Positions 35,491 to 48,591 of a DNA stretch of 64,000 nucleotides are shown piece by piece. Numbering within the stretch: position 1 is the first letter of the stretch; every line of letters begins with the position of its first letter. The position numbers and the translations under genes are program-made. Source of the DNA: Tolypeutes matacus (lineage: Eukaryota > Chordata > Mammalia > Cingulata > Chlamyphoridae); NCBI GenBank assembly GCA_026826555.1, contig JAKSZT010053928.1:37627965-37691964 (forward strand), given 5' to 3'. The notes beneath the pieces were generated by a model. That model was not told the DNA's origin and ran no database searches. It was given only the letters and a program-made list of their open reading frames with translations.

Positions 35491-36143
35491 TGGAGCTATG
35501 TAGATATTACCAGGGATACAAAGTCATATATCAGGTTTAGTGAGTGATCTGGGAAGTAGAGTCATGAGCATATAGCAGAGGGGCAGTAGTGGGGAGTAAT
35601 AGTGAGGTAGTTAGAGCCCTATTGAGGGAGTGAGAAAAAGGAAGACTATTAGCTTAGCTGAGTTTGTTACTAGAAAGAGCATAAACATATGAGAAATAGA
35701 AAAGAAATCCCTATTTTGGTCAGTTCTAAAACCTTTCTCCAAATCACTTGAGTATTGACTTAGGTTTCTCAAAGGAAAGTGTCTCTCAGCTTCATGTGGC
35801 TCTCTGCTCTTAAATTTTACCCTGAATCCTCTCAGTCAGTTTAGATACAACTGACTTCTGAATTTTGTAATAAGTCATTTTTCCTTTTTATATATCATCA
35901 CTATTGACCCAATGCTAAAGGTATTTGTAAGCAGATCATATTTTATTAATTAAATTATCAATTCCTTTATTTACATTTATATACATAAATATTATATTTA
36001 TATACCCCTCTATACTTTGTCTATCCTTGTTGCAAAGTAGTCAGGCCCTAACTAAACATTTATTAAGTGAATTTATAAGTAAACAATAAAAGATAATTAT
36101 CTTCTATTGGCTTTCTATCCTAGGAATAATAATAATAAAATGG
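35491..36143. other. No recognised feature
   Basis: AT-rich sequence between an L2 remnant and a SINE fragment, without a gene. Confidence 0.45.
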
Positions 36144-36262
36144 CAGGAGGTCCCCGCTTCAGTTCTCAGTGCCTCCTAAAACAAAAACAAAAACAGACAA
36201 CAAGCAAAAAAAAACAACAATGAGCAGATTAACAAGTGCAAACAGACCAAGGAGCCATTCAG
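36144..36262 (+). mobile_element. 5'-truncated DAS SINE fragment
   Basis: Starts inside the head at 'aggaggtccccgcttcagtt' and continues with 'ctcagtgcctcctaaaacaa' and an A-rich linker containing 'cagacaacaagc'. That is the 3' half of the tRNA-like head and the linker of the DAS family. The A box is missing. The right edge is approximate. Confidence 0.7.
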
Positions 36263-37817
36263 GGTGGAAGGGTCAAGATTGTCAAGAATTTGTTTATATG
36301 TTTTACCTACACTTTTAGATAAGACAAATATATGCATATTATATGAGAAGAAGGTTGTCATTGTAATTTAAAATATAGCCATTATTACTTTAATTACAGA
36401 TTAGAAAGAGAGAGGCGATTTGTGAAAGTGGAAGAAAATTGACAATCTGTGATTTCAATCTCAGGCTGAGTTATGAAATGTTTAAACAAAGACATTTAAT
36501 TTTTCAGAAAGAATTTAGTATATGTGTTCTGGGAAGTTAAAATGACCAGACCATTATGAAGATGTGGAATTGGTAATGCATAAGGATAATATATGGGGAT
36601 GTTCATAGAGACAATATGTTTAAATTGCCAATATTCACCGTCTTTGCTGCCTTTTTTGCCCTGAGGCATATATTGTCCTGATTTGCTATATAAACTTTTA
36701 AATTATTTTTGAACACAGATAAACCAGCATATTGAGATAAAATAGGCCTAAACCTCTCTCTATAAATGCTAATCTATTTGAGAAAATGTTTAGGATTTGT
36801 GGAAATTGCCTCAAGTTCTGGACTAACATAATTTCATATTAGAAGATGTTATATTATGTGGAGTTCCATTTCAGGAACATGATAAAATGTGGCATATCCA
36901 AATAATGATATAACACCTCCCAATAAGAATTGTATTTAACATTAACTGTCTGTTATGGTTTATGCTATTAGGAACTGCTGAACATTTAAAAATAAAACAT
37001 AATTTCCCTCATTTGGAAAAGCTTATAATCATTGACTAAGCTCTACCCTACTTATAAGCCATAAACTCTATCTAATTCATAGTTTGATTCATCAGCTTGG
37101 TTAATCACTTCTGACCTTCATCTAGTTGAGGCGTTTTACTAAAAAGTCTAAACAATATATAATTTTAAAAGAATGTGTAGTTTCTTTGATGTCCACCTTT
37201 TATCAAAATTGTGTTGATTGCATCAGTCACCCCAAATCCTCCTCTGCTCTCTTCCCTAAAGAATAATACATCATCAGTTTGCTGAAACATAAACAGACTT
37301 TCATCTAGCCTTAGGCCTAAGATCCCTGTAATCCACTGATCCAAGCTAGCCAAGCAAGCCAGAGAAAGGATCAGTTGAATTATTACATAAATTCCCTTTG
37401 GAAAAGTTGAATAAAACACAATGTCTCTAGAATGTATACTCTACATGAGTGTTGTAGAAAACCCACAAGCCTAGCAAATTGGAAAAGCAATCCAGCAGCT
37501 TAGCTAGTTAAGTACTAATGCAGAGATAAGATTGCTTTTAAAAAGTATCATGCCCTCTTCCAGTGCACTTTTGTTTATTTCTTATTCAGGTTGCCTTGGG
37601 GAAAGGGGAATGGATGTAATGTTCCTTTGACATAAGTGCACCGTAATGTTAGATACATTAAACATCTTAAAATGGATGGAATAGTTAAGTAGCTAATTTA
37701 GTATATCATGCAGGGTATATAAATAGTGCTGCCTCTGGTATTTTTCTTAACATTTTTTGTTGTTGTTGTTTTTTGCATGTGTCAAAGACTAAACTCTAAG
37801 GCCCAAAGCAGTTAAGA
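36263..37817. other. No recognised gene or repeat
   Basis: AT-rich sequence. An 84-residue minus-strand frame at 37165-37419 has no motif that I recognise. Confidence 0.4.
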
Positions 37818-37970
37818 AGGAAGTGTGGTGTAGCAGGGAGAACTTAGTGTGTGAGTCCAAAGTTATGGTTATGCCTTCAAGTTTTGATCATGGAAAATTT
37901 ACTCAAATTCTCCAAGCTTCTGTTTTATTAATTGTAAAATAAGAAAATTGGACTAAATTATCTTTTTTCC
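37818..37970 (+). mobile_element. MIR SINE remnant
   Basis: The 5' part reads 'gtgtggtgtagcagggagaa', then a decayed middle, and then 'ctccaagcttctgttttatt' with 'aattgtaaaataag', corresponding to the MIR core. The 3' third is missing. Confidence 0.6.
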
Positions 37971-39644
37971 ACCTTTAACTTCCCATGTGTTTATAATGTC
38001 CTAAACTCCACTATAGTAAAACAATAATTAATATTGTACAACATTGTATAGATGGGTAGAAAAATGTGTTTTTCAAAGGGATAATTTCTAAGTTCTTGAA
38101 AAGTAGTTTAGAACAATTGTGTTCCAATTTCCAGTTACCTTATCATCCTCATGGTCATTAAGTCCTATCATCTTGTATGTACTTAAAATGTCCAGTTCTG
38201 TGCTGGCAATGACAATACTATTTCTTATTTGGGACAAATTTACTTTAAGACACCAAGGTAATCCATTTCTTAAAATTACAAGAAGTATCTACTCCCCAAA
38301 TTAGGTTGACTTCTGACTATAAGGAAAACATATTTGACAATTGTGATATATCTGATTTGACAAAATGGCATCATTCCTAGTGGGACTGATAATAAGAACA
38401 GGCACAATCTAACCTGACATAAAGTGACACTTTATTTTATCAACATTGCTTCCATTTGGCTCTGATATGTTCTCTCAATTCTAATAATGGGCATGTGGTC
38501 AGTATAGCTATTCTCTGACAAGTTAAATAACAAGGGTATTGTCAGATGCACTGCTGATGAAAATCAATCATAGACTATGGGTAGAACTAACATTTGTCTT
38601 TGGGAGCCATTTAACAACTTTCTGGAAAAAGTTTACCATTCTGAAAGAAATAAAAATCTTTAAATTTGAGCAATGATTGAAACATGATAGTCATGGAGAA
38701 TGCAATTTTAAAATCACAATTTAAAAGAAGTTGGCCAAATTTCAAATATTAATACCTAAGTGATGTGTAGCAAAATAATCAAAGACAATTACATTTTTTA
38801 ATTAAAAAATTAGTAACTACCTTGATTTCTCATGTTTCTTAAGACCAGTGATAAATAATACTAAGAATTTAAGGCTAATTGGAGGAATATTAAGCAAGAA
38901 TTGACCAAAAATTTCAAGACTGTAGACTTGGAAGAATGAGTTCGATCTACTTATCAGTTTTGGATATTTTATCCTCTGTGACCTTGAATTGATTCATAGA
39001 GCAGTTTTAAAAATATAAGGATAATGAGAAACATCTTGACTTTTGATATTGTGATCTTATGCTGAAGATGATTCTCCAATTTTTCAGATTACTGACCTAC
39101 TTAAGTCTTGAAGATATTGAATAGAGATTACCAGAATCCATTTAGACTATAAACCTAGTCTAAAGTTAAGATTGACCTTAGCTGATTTACTTTGCGCTTG
39201 CATTACCATTGTATCTGTACTTTATTTTTGACCACTGGAACCATGATATAATAGAATAAAGTGTATTGAATTTAAAAGTTCAAGGTAAATTTAAATGCAA
39301 AATAAAGTAGTTTTGTAGGCTAGCTAAGATTTAGCTCACAATTTTACTATGAATTTTGTTATTTTGTTAAAGAGAGAATTCCATCTTATGTTAAGAAGAG
39401 AGAAGATACTACTATTCAATTTTCTAGAGTTATCTGTTTACAAACTGATTAATTCATAACCCTTGCCTAAGTTTCTCTCTATTTTATAGAATTTTGCTTA
39501 AAAGCAGCAAAAGGAAGCCAACTCACTTCAACATTCTGGTCAAAAGCAGCTGTGTTGCCATAAGTGTGACCAAAGCTGAATAATTCTATTTCCTCACTGC
39601 CCATAGCCCAGCTATTCGGTTTCAGTTGTGGCCGTTTCTCATTT
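37971..39644. other. No recognised gene or repeat
   Basis: AT-rich sequence with no feature that I can support. Confidence 0.4.
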
Positions 39645-39992
39645 ACTTATCAGTTATGGTATAGGCAAAGCTTTGGTAATGAAAAAGCCCAGAAAGTTCA
39701 TTGGCTCAAGTAAGACAAAAGTTTATTTCTCATGTAATATTCCAGAGGTAGGCAGGCTGTGCATGGGTTAGACAGGTTTGTGTCACAATATTACCCCAGG
39801 TTCCTTCTTTCTTGTGGCTCTCATTTTCTAGGGCATCTGGAGCAGCTGTGCACCATGACTACATTCCAACCCATGGATAAATGGGAGGGGAAGTACAGGA
39901 GGTAGATTTTTTAAAAAAAAGGAAATATGGTAGAAGTCCTATGCATCACCTTCACTCACATTCCATTCATGGGAACGTAATCCTATGGCCAC
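39645..39992. mobile_element. Ancient interspersed repeat, family not identified
   Basis: The series 'aaagtttatttctcatgtaa', 'ccagaggtaggcaggctg', 'attccattcatgggaacgta' and 'tggccacatctagctgc' is familiar from an old, widespread mammalian repeat, but I cannot assign the family or orientation reliably by eye. It is non-coding. Confidence 0.45.
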
Positions 39993-40979
39993 ATCTAGCT
40001 GCCAAGAAGAATGGGAAATAGAGTGCTTTTCTGCAATTCTTTTACTATAACCCCTTTTAATAACAACATCCTTGCATTTCTACCATCCACACTGTTCACA
40101 GTATGATAATATAGTCATCCATGCAATGCTGAAATTCTATGTTGATTTATTTTCTTAAGTGCATTATCTCTGTAAAACATGGACTGTTATCCCAGGAGTT
40201 ATTTTTCCTTTTTTGTGCACTCTTCTTTGTTCTGTTTTTTTGTTTGTTTGTTGTTTTTTTCCTAAGTAGCATTGTGGAGATGTTTTGTTTTATTTTGTTT
40301 TGTTTTCAGCCAGTTAAGGCATTTTTTGGGAACAGAAATCATGGAGTATATGAAACTTTCTCCAAATGTTTCCCTTTTTTACCAGGGGTATTGCTGTTAA
40401 ACATTTTTCTTTTTCTTTTTTTTTTTTTTTTTTTGATGAACAACATCATCAAAGAATGGAGTGGCTTAGAAATATGTATATTATTTATATCCAGTCCTCT
40501 GAGAAGAAGAAAGTAAGAAAATAGATAAAGGAGTTCTATTATAAAAAGAAAACAGTAGGTGCAGAACACTGTTCCACTTAAACTATTAATTTTTATCCCT
40601 CTATGAATAGAAAATAGCTAAAAGTATATGCTCTAACCCAGGACAAGTAAGCAAAGAGAGTAAGGGGTGGCATTTATTTATTTATTTTATAAAGGTCTTT
40701 GGATATTTTTAGTGATCATGTGCTATTGTTGTCATTTTTAGAATATCAATGATTAAAAAATAATAAATGATAGGCAAGTAGCCTGGTTTTTGAGATATGG
40801 AAGAAAGAGGACATAGATTCAAGTAGTTTCCCACACCATCTTTTCTCTGATCAGCAGTGATTGCATTTCTTTTCCATTGTTTATTGAATGTTTGCTTTCA
40901 GTCTTATTTTTGAAAGGTTATGTCCCTCTTTTTGTGTTTAGATCATGGGCACTCAGCAGAGCATGGTAGGTGTAGGAGA
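39993..40979. other. T-rich gene-free stretch
   Basis: T-rich runs at about 40205-40310 and a poly(T) of about 20 at 40416-40434 produce a hydrophobic 125-residue chance frame at 40139-40516. No gene is supported. Confidence 0.5.
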
Positions 40980-41130
40980 TACAGCTAATGAGTGTTTAGG
41001 AGTCAGATAGAGTAGGTTTGTATCATAGAATTTCTGGCTTACTTGCTATGGAACCAAGAGCAAATTAGTTAACTACTGTCAGCTTTAGCTTCTTCATCTA
41101 TAAAATGGAGATACCATTGAGTGCTTACTT
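40980..41130 (+). mobile_element. MIR SINE remnant
   Basis: MIR-like order on the plus strand: 'ggagtcagatagagtaggtt', 'cttgctatggaaccaagagc', 'agcttcttcatctataaaat' and 'ggagatacc'. This is the central core of MIR, diverged. Confidence 0.7.
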
Positions 41131-42544
41131 GTGTCCATTTAAAATTTAGAACAAGTTTGTGAGGTAGAAATAAACCTGTCCATATACAGCCAAGTAAAGT
41201 TCAAGAAACTCATTTTCTTAACCAATACCAACTTCCAAAAGTTTCCTGGGAATTTGGTACTTGTTTACTAAATAAAAGGGCCAATTCCCATCTATTTAAA
41301 AGGAATTTCTAGTAGGCTTTTACAAACAGCTGTTAATAAATACCCCCGAAGAAATCATTCAGATAAAGTATAGAATGTATGAAGATGTGACCGAGTTTCT
41401 ATGAAGATTCATTCAGCGTCTTACAGATGGAGAATGTACCTCTTCTGGAGGGATTCTCTACTATTTAAATCCCAACAATCAGGACATTTACAGTGATTAA
41501 ATATCACTAACAGTGGCTGCACTGTTCGTAAATTCTGCCTGCAAAATGAGTGATTTCCCAAAAGATACTTGCCAAACTGGCATTGCTATGAATTCATCTG
41601 TGCTGCTTCTTGGGTAGCTTCTGGCAAGTAGCTCATTGTCAGTGCTTTAATGCCTATACACTCTTACAAGGAAGTACAGCTAATTGTCTTCATTTTTACC
41701 TAATGTAATCCTGGCAGCAAATACATAAACCTACTTGTGGTAGTCCCAAGTGAACCACAAGTATTAATATTAATGGATAACATGAAAACATTGAGATTAT
41801 GCAGTCTCACTGGACATCACCAGTAATGATTATTATGATAAACATTAGTTTAGATAAAGATGTGTATTAGGTCATAAAGCTCCAGAATGTGTTCTGCAAA
41901 CCAACAGAAAACAGAATGCCTCACTTAACAAAAACCCTGCAGAAATAAAAATAAAAATAAAAATTGGATTACTTACTCTCTTACTCACTTTAGTAGCCTG
42001 GTATAGAAAGTACTTTTAAAAGTGTCTATGATTTGGCATGTTGAACTCCCTTTTCAAGGACTGTTATAGTCTATATAAATATATGGAATATACGTAGAAT
42101 ACAGTGTTCTACACTAAGCAGGAGCTTCATAAATGTTGCTTACTATAAAGCAGCATGGGAGGCTTTAATAAGGGATTTTAAGAGCAATTGAAAATTTTAC
42201 CAAACATGAAGGCAAGTTTTCAAAGTGTACAAATAATTCAGATAATGGCATGTTTGTCCCTTTTAATTGGAAGACTTCTAGGCAAAATGGCATTTAATAA
42301 ATTTTCCTTTGAAGAGACTAATCAAATATGTGGTGCTTTCATGCCTATTCATCTATTCACCTGAAGATTGGTTAAATGTCTAGTATGTGCCTGACACTCT
42401 CCTTTGGCCTGGACTGATTGTCTTGTATCTTTGGACCCAGAAAGAGTGCCCCAGAGACATTGCCGGGTACATAGTGTCAAAAAATATTATTGTTATTGTT
42501 CTTCCCACATAATGGTGGCTATATTATTTGACAATACTGGGTTT
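41131..42544. other. No gene; minor L2-like scraps
   Basis: A short AAAAT repeat lies at 41942-41966. About 42340-42410 ('ggttaaatgtctagtatgtg' then 'cctgacact') resembles a minus-strand L2 tail, and about 42455-42505 resembles a plus-strand one. Nothing else was recognised. Confidence 0.4.
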
Positions 42545-42835
42545 AATTGTCACCTCTACTTCTGAGCTTTTTCTGACTTGCTCTGATAGATCTGTATGAT
42601 TGCTACAGCTTCCATGCCCCACTAGCAAGTTGTTTGTACTTTTTCTTTATTGTAGTGGTATCTGTTAATTTGTTTACACCCATCTCCTCTAATGGACCAT
42701 AAGTTTTCTAGAAGAGAAAGATGCATTTGTTATATGTGTATATATCTTTCTAACAGGTATTCAGCCCATCCCCAACTCTTATTATAGTGTGTGGTACCTC
42801 AAAGATGTTGAATGTCTGGGAATATTTCTCTCTGG
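42545..42835 (+). mobile_element. L2 LINE 3'-end remnant
   Basis: Pattern of the L2 3' region: 'gtcacctctacttctgagct', 'tagtggtatctgttaatttg', a 'ggaccataagttttctagaa' segment and 'tcaaagatgttgaatg'. Diverged, no coding capacity. Confidence 0.6.
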
Positions 42836-42929
42836 GACTTTATGTCTTGGTTCTGGGACAATCACTACCAACAGATGGTGCTGTTAGGTTGCAAAGTTCT
42901 CTAGAGTAAAGCTCTAAGAGTAGGGCTGC

Positions 42930-43110
42930 TCAGAAGTAAGTATGCATTGGGATCACCTGAATGACTTTTGTACTAGGGGCTCCTGGGCCCTACCCATATA
43001 AATTCTGGTTCAGTAGGTTGGGGTGGGGGCCCAAGAATACGATTCCCAACAATCACCCAGGTGTTGCAGGTGCCGCAGGTCTGCTGTGGACCACACTTTA
43101 TTAGCACGAC
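42930..43110. mobile_element. MER5A-like hAT-Charlie non-autonomous DNA transposon
   Basis: Contains 'gcattgggatcacctgaatg', 'ctcctgggccctaccc', 'ttcagtaggttggggtggg', 'acccaggtgttgcaggtgc' and 'ctgtggaccacacttta', the conserved blocks of MER5A in order. The terminal bases at both ends are eroded. Non-coding. Confidence 0.85.
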
Positions 43111-43394
43111 TTAAGACTTCTAATTGTTGAGAAATAAAATATATTTATTCAAAGCAGTCTTTCCTTTTTTTTTTTTTACCTAAATTAAATCTAATTAGTT
43201 AATCTCAAGAATATTTATACATGTTTGCTGCTTAGAAAGATTATAGGTTATAGAAAATTTGAATCTATTTAGGAAAATGTAAAATACATAATTAAGGCAT
43301 TTTGAGATCCCTTTACCTTTCAGTGTACCTGCTATTATATACATTGTCTTCAGCTAAAGTATATGTTTCCTTTCATATATGAATAGTATAAAGT
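43111..43394. other. No recognised feature
   Basis: AT-rich sequence with a T run at about 43167-43179. Confidence 0.45.
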
Positions 43395-43630
43395 AATAAT
43401 AAAAGCTCATTCCCCAATTCTACATTCCATTCTTTAAGAAAAACACTGTTAACAGTTTCTTATTCTTTCCAGAACTTTCTATATATGTTGTAAATGTATT
43501 TTTTTTAAAATTCCAAATGGGATCTGCAACTTTCTTACCATGCTTAACATATGTTGGATATCTTTCCATATCAGTATGCAATACCCTTGTGAATAAATTT
43601 ATTTTAATCTGTCTTGTTCATGAGTTTTGT
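43395..43630 (-). mobile_element. L1 3'-UTR fragment (L1M type)
   Basis: 'aacagtttcttattctttcc', 'agaactttctatat' and 'tttccatatcagtatgcaat' are reverse-complement landmarks of an older L1 3' UTR. The same arrangement is better preserved at 55.9-56.27 kb. Confidence 0.6.
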
Positions 43631-43764
43631 CATGTAACAAATATTAAGCACAATACTAAATGCAAGGAATAATTCTGGGTACTGGAGACAGGAATATGAT
43701 AATATGAATGAAATATAGTTTGGGTTCCAATGAGAGACCAATTCCTTTTTTCCTTTCTTCATTC

Positions 43765-44400
43765 TTCCTCAGAAGGATATTGAGTGCTTACTCTATGCCA
43801 GGCACTGTATTAGGGACTGCAAATACCAAGCAAGTGGGCTATGAGCCCTGCCTTCAAGTAACTCCATGGACTGGGGCAGTTAGAGAAATGTAAATAAATA
43901 ATTATCTTGCAGTGTGTTAAATACATAATATAACTTGGTGCAACATATTTTCAGATGGTCACCTTTAGTTTCAGAGATAATGAAAGTCTTTCTAGAAAAA
44001 AAGATAGTTGAGATTATACTTAGACACCAAACACGGGAACCCACATAGGACAGTAGTAGACTTCTATCAGGGTGTTAGGGAAGTTTCCAAAGAGGATGGG
44101 ATATTTGAGCTGGGCCTTTAAGGATGAGTACAATTTAACTTGATTAAGAAGGTAGAGGGGGAGTTACAAGCAGAAAAAAAAAAAAAAAAAAATGAAGAAA
44201 GAATGTAAAAGCAGATACGTTACTATTATGATAAGAAATTCTGTGATTCTGGACTTTATTTTAGGAAGAAATAAGACCAGAAACCTGGCAGGGACCAGGT
44301 TATAAAGAATCTTAAACATCACAATGAAAGAATTGGGTTTTATCCCAAGGAAGCCTTGGCCATTTCAAGCAGGGAGTTGACATGAGCATTTATGGGATTT
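43765..44400 (-). mobile_element. L2 LINE 3'-part remnant
   Basis: On the plus strand it reads in reverse L2 order: 'attgagtgcttactctatgc', 'caggcactgtattaggg', 'gccctgccttcaagtaact', 'gagctgggcctttaaggatg' and 'ttgggttttatcccaaggaa'. Over 600 bp are colinear, with a poly(A) patch at about 44177-44192. No intact frame remains. Confidence 0.75.
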
Positions 44401-44410
44401 TTGTAGTTGA

Positions 44411-44449
44411 TGTTTGTTTGTTTGTTTGTTTTTATTTGTTTGCTTGTTT
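44411..44449. repeat. TTTG tetranucleotide repeat
   Basis: About nine GTTT units with one interruption near 44432, directly right of an L2 remnant. Confidence 0.8.
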
Positions 44450-44594
44450 TACCCAAAGAGTTCTTTCCTCCATGTTTATAGAAAGATAGACTAGGTTTAG
44501 AAGCACTTGAAGGAATGGAGACGGGCAGAGAGAGGAGGAGTTTCAGTAACAGGAGCAAGAAAATTGAAGATCATGAACTAGATTGCAGATTCCA

Positions 44595-44710
44595 CAGATT
44601 CATGGGTGGTAATATGTCTTATTCACTGCTGGATCCCTAGTGCCTAACACAATTCTTATCACTTAATAGATGCTCAGGAAATATTAGTTGATTAAAGTAG
44701 GAATGAGTGT
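44595..44710 (+). mobile_element. L2 LINE 3' tail
   Basis: 'ttcactgctggatccctagt', 'gcctaacacaattc' and 'tagatgctcaggaaatatta' are the closing landmarks of an L2 3' end on the plus strand. Confidence 0.7.
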
Positions 44711-45198
44711 CTGGTTGAATTTTGAGGAATACACAATTTGATAGCAGAAGCAGGTATGAATTGGAAGAGAATGAATTTGGTTTGGCCTTGTTAGCTGTAA
44801 GGTATCTATGAGTCATTAAGGTAGAAATGTCCTTAGGCTGGATTATTATGTGAAAGAATATCCTCTATTCCGTGAAAAGCTTCTGGATTTCACAGCTTTC
44901 CCTGTCTTTTGGACTGCTTTTTACTGTGTAAACAAAATATTCTGTCCAGGCCCCATCTTCTTGATTCCTCATCCAGTCCCAGATTGGACCTTAGCAGTTA
45001 TGGCAGCATGCTACAGGCAGAGAGTCATTGTCTTTGGAAATTATTCCACATTGAGTTATTAACCATCATCCTATAAAGTGTATTAACTGGCATCAGATAA
45101 GATAAGCCTGGCACTTCCCAGGGTAAATGTCTACCTCTGCCTCAAACCCCCACCACTTCTACAAGTGGCTACTTGTACATATTTACCTTACTCTGGTC
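44711..45198. other. No recognised feature
   Basis: No gene or repeat recognised apart from the left flank of the next SINE. Confidence 0.45.
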
Positions 45199-45431
45199 TT
45201 TTTTTTTTTTTTTTTTTTTTTTGAGGTATGGGAGGCCAGGGATTGAATCCAGGACTTTGTATATAGGAAGCTGACACTCAACCACTGAGCCACATTGGCT
45301 TCCCTGAGTGGGTTTTTTCATTTGTTTTGCTTGTTGTTTGTGTTTGTTTTTATAGGAGGCATCAGGAACTGAACCCAGGACCTCCCATTTGGGAGGCAGG
45401 AGCTCAACTGCCTGAGCCACATCTGCAACCT
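45199..45431 (-). mobile_element. Tandem pair of DAS SINE units
   Basis: A poly(T) of about 24 (45199-45222) is followed by two heads in reverse complement: 'ggattgaatccaggacttt' near 45240 and 'ggaactgaacccaggacct' near 45365, separated by a GTTT-rich linker that corresponds to the first A-tail. Flanks 45193-45204 ('ctggtctttttt') and 45430-45441 ('ctggcctttttt') differ at one base, so the pair probably inserted as one dimer. This mirrors the plus-strand pair at 6.4 kb. Confidence 0.9.
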
Positions 45432-45441
45432 GGCCTTTTTT

Positions 45442-47849
45442 CAGTGTTTTCTTATGTGACACAGTTCCTGAATTCCTTCATCATGTACACATTCTTATCT
45501 GTTCTAATATGTCAGTGTCCTTTTTAAAATGGGTTGTCAAAGAATCAGGAACCTTCTCATCTTCTCCAGAATTGTACCCCCATCTCCTAGCAGACTTTTT
45601 CTCTAACAGTTCAACACACATTAGGAATCCCAGAAAACATTTTCTTCATAATTCCACATATGCTGTTTTTCATGCTACTTAACTGCATGATTTTGTCTAG
45701 AAGACTATTTGCATAGTACAAAAGGAATGTCTAAATTGCTCCAAATAAAAATCACACATGAAAATTATGTATTTTCTATAATATGTGGTTGTGGGTCCGC
45801 TATCACTAGAAATGCTAATGCAGGGCTGCACAACAAGATATATTAGATAACATATGGAAGAAACCTGTGTAGCTGATAGTCTAAGTAGATAACTTTTAAT
45901 TCCTCTTATTGTCATTTCTACTATGATTAGACTATTATGTCAATTTTAATTTGGAGTCTACAAAGTGCTTTACATGTGTTATCAAGAATATATTAATAAA
46001 AAATCTTTCAGAATTTATCATGAAAGATTTCATTAAGTTACTCAAAGTGCTAGAATGCTGCACCTTTGCGCTCCAAAAACATAAGTGTTTGGGAATTATG
46101 GAATTGTCATTTCCACATTTCACAAAGCCAATGTAGGTCTTATGTACAGTTTGGAAGGGAAAAAAATGTTCCTTTTCCTCTGACCTAATTTAGTTTCCTT
46201 GATAGCAATGATATTGCTTTTTTTTTCCCCCAGAAACTAATGACAGACACATAGCTATCCTGCCATAGTAGGTTCCTAATGAATTACTGATATTTAAATT
46301 AAAAAAGGAAACTTAGAATTTTGTATTAAATTTCACACTGCAATTAGACTCCAAATTACTACAAAATATACTGGAAACTCAGTTGGTGCAAACAGTCAAA
46401 TAATGAACTATTTGAGGGACAGAGGACTCTTAATGCTAAGTTCTTGTTAATTATTTATAAGTTCACAAATTCCATATTCAAAAAGTATTCCAGAACAATA
46501 GATTTGCTCTAGAAAATCATGGATTGTCATTTTCATTATATGAGAGTATTATGATCCATCAATTACAGATGAAATAACAGTATCTTCCCATGGGATTGTC
46601 TTTTTCACTTAGATATATGTAATAAGGGCAAACTTTGGGAGTCAATGTGGGGTGTAGGGGAATGCTTTAAGCAAAATATCCTCTCTTCACACATTTGAAA
46701 GTACATGTAGCTAATTATAAGTATGATGCAGTTTAGGTTTGAATATATTCCAGGGAAAGTAATAAGACTATTTCTTCTTTCTTCATTTTGCCAAAAATAA
46801 TTTTTTAGATAATGTATTTTTCATTTGCTGATTGTTAGGGGGCTTTTGATAAAATTTGTTAATGAAGTCAGTAAAATCAATTACATTAGTTGAGTGAGAT
46901 TTTTTATGTAAACTTGGATGGTATTTTTTCATTTCTATAATGGATACTCAAGAGCTAAATCTAGTACATAAAATATCATTGCCTGAGAGTTTGTAGAAAT
47001 AGAGGTCAGGAATAAGTACTGTTTATAATGTCTATTGACCATGGATTAACCATGACCTATTGGAAACCATACTTAAAAAAACAAAAACAAATAACTCTCA
47101 ATATGTTTTGTCTGTACATTTATTATTTCATTTTCACAATTAATAATTAGCAACAGTGTCCAAGGGCAACCTTATTAATGAGAAATAACCATGATATAAG
47201 TAATATTTGTACAAACGTTGCACATAATTAATAAGATTGCACTTATTTTCATCTCCAGCAGAAATTTTCAAATATAAAAAATATTTTGCAATATGCTTCT
47301 TGGTAATATTTCTTCAACATGTGTATTTCATGTAATAGAAAGTAGAGTTCTGTAATAATATCTACTCAGATTATATAGAGATAATTAATGTTTTCCTCTG
47401 GTGAAATTATATTCCAAAAGGGTAAATTAATAAAATATGGCATCCAATAGACAATACTTTCAAAGCATTTTATGTGGGAAAATTGGGTCAGGGATTTTTC
47501 TGGACTTTGAGAGAATGGATGGAATATAAGAAACTGCCACTAGAGGAAGTAGATTGTACACTTATTTTAGCGGTATAAACAAGTGTATTAAGTAACCATG
47601 GTTCTTATTAAGTATGAGGAAGCTTGGAAAAAAGGTTGGAAAGCAATCTAGAAAAAATAAAAGAGACAGGTGGAGTGTCTAATTTAAAAAGTAGAAATTT
47701 AGTTAGGGAGGTTGAAAGGTTGAAGGAATAATCAAAAGATAATATTTATATTTGAGGATAATTTGAAGCTTTTGGATAATACCAAGCCATTACTTCTAAC
47801 TCTAGATTTCACTCCTCTGTACTTTCTACTATAGTCCCTTTTTTCCTTT
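45442..47849. other. No recognised gene or repeat
   Basis: AT-rich sequence. About 45965-45990 ('acaaagtgctttacatgtgt') hints at a MIR scrap, too short to call. Overlapping 61-62 residue frames near 46 kb on both strands are not supported. Confidence 0.4.
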
Positions 47850-48075
47850 CTTTTTTTAATTAGAGAAGTTACAGGTTTTCAGAAAAATCTTGCAGAAAAT
47901 ATAGAGTTCCCATATATCCCCTTATTATTAACAGCTTGTATTAGTGTGGTACATTTTTACAATTGATGAAAGAATATTATCATAATTATATGATTAACTA
48001 TAATCCATGGCTTACATTAGAGTTCCCTGTTTGTATTGTACAATGCCATCTATCATAGTGCTGTTTGGGAACCAC
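47850..48075 (-). mobile_element. L1 3' UTR fragment
   Basis: A T-rich left edge (A-tail equivalent), then 'gagaagttacaggttttcag', 'cttgcagaaaatatagagt', 'gtattagtgtggtacatt' and 'ttacaattgatgaa', matching the other minus-strand L1 3' ends of the window. It extends further upstream than the 6.96-kb copy, through 'ggcttacattagagttccct'. Confidence 0.75.
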
Positions 48076-48591
48076 TCTATATAAGGTACTGTGGGAAATT
48101 CCAATATTAATTTTCATCTGACACTTTTTCTAGTGGAGGAGCTAAAATGTATTTATAAATGATAATTGTAAAATGAAAAGGATTAAAAAGTCTATATAAG
48201 GAAAGTGTTCTAGGAGGTCAAATGAGGATGATTCAGTTCCAAATATATTTTCAGGAAAGATAAAAAGTACACTTTAAAAAAAATTCACTTTGTGCTTTTT
48301 CTTTAAAATTATCACAAAAGTAATAGTTGTTGAATAAATTATAAAACATAGATGAAATAAAACTAATAAATTAAAACTGCTTACCATCTCACCACTAAGA
48401 GATAGATAATCTAGGTAAGAGTTTGCCAGTCAGGATGAATGATAATTTTCTATTAAAGCTAAATGTAAAATTCATGTAAAGTAGTCAATGAAAAAAAAAA
48501 AAAAATAAAAAAAAAAATATATATATATATATATATATTAGGATTGTGTCTGGGTTCTACTTCAAATTTTTACATTTTAAGTGTAATTTAT
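48076..48591. other. Gene-free stretch with A/TA microsatellite
   Basis: A poly(A) run grading into a TA dinucleotide repeat occupies about 48490-48539. Otherwise nothing is recognised. Confidence 0.5.

Noticed and set aside
36880..36930. 'aaaatgtggcatatccaaat' as an L1 ORF2 3' fragment
   Set aside because: Only about 20 bases resemble L1 and the following sequence diverges at once.
40139..40516. 125-residue hydrophobic frame suggestive of a membrane protein
   Set aside because: Produced by T-rich simple sequence (Phe/Leu codons). No conserved pattern.
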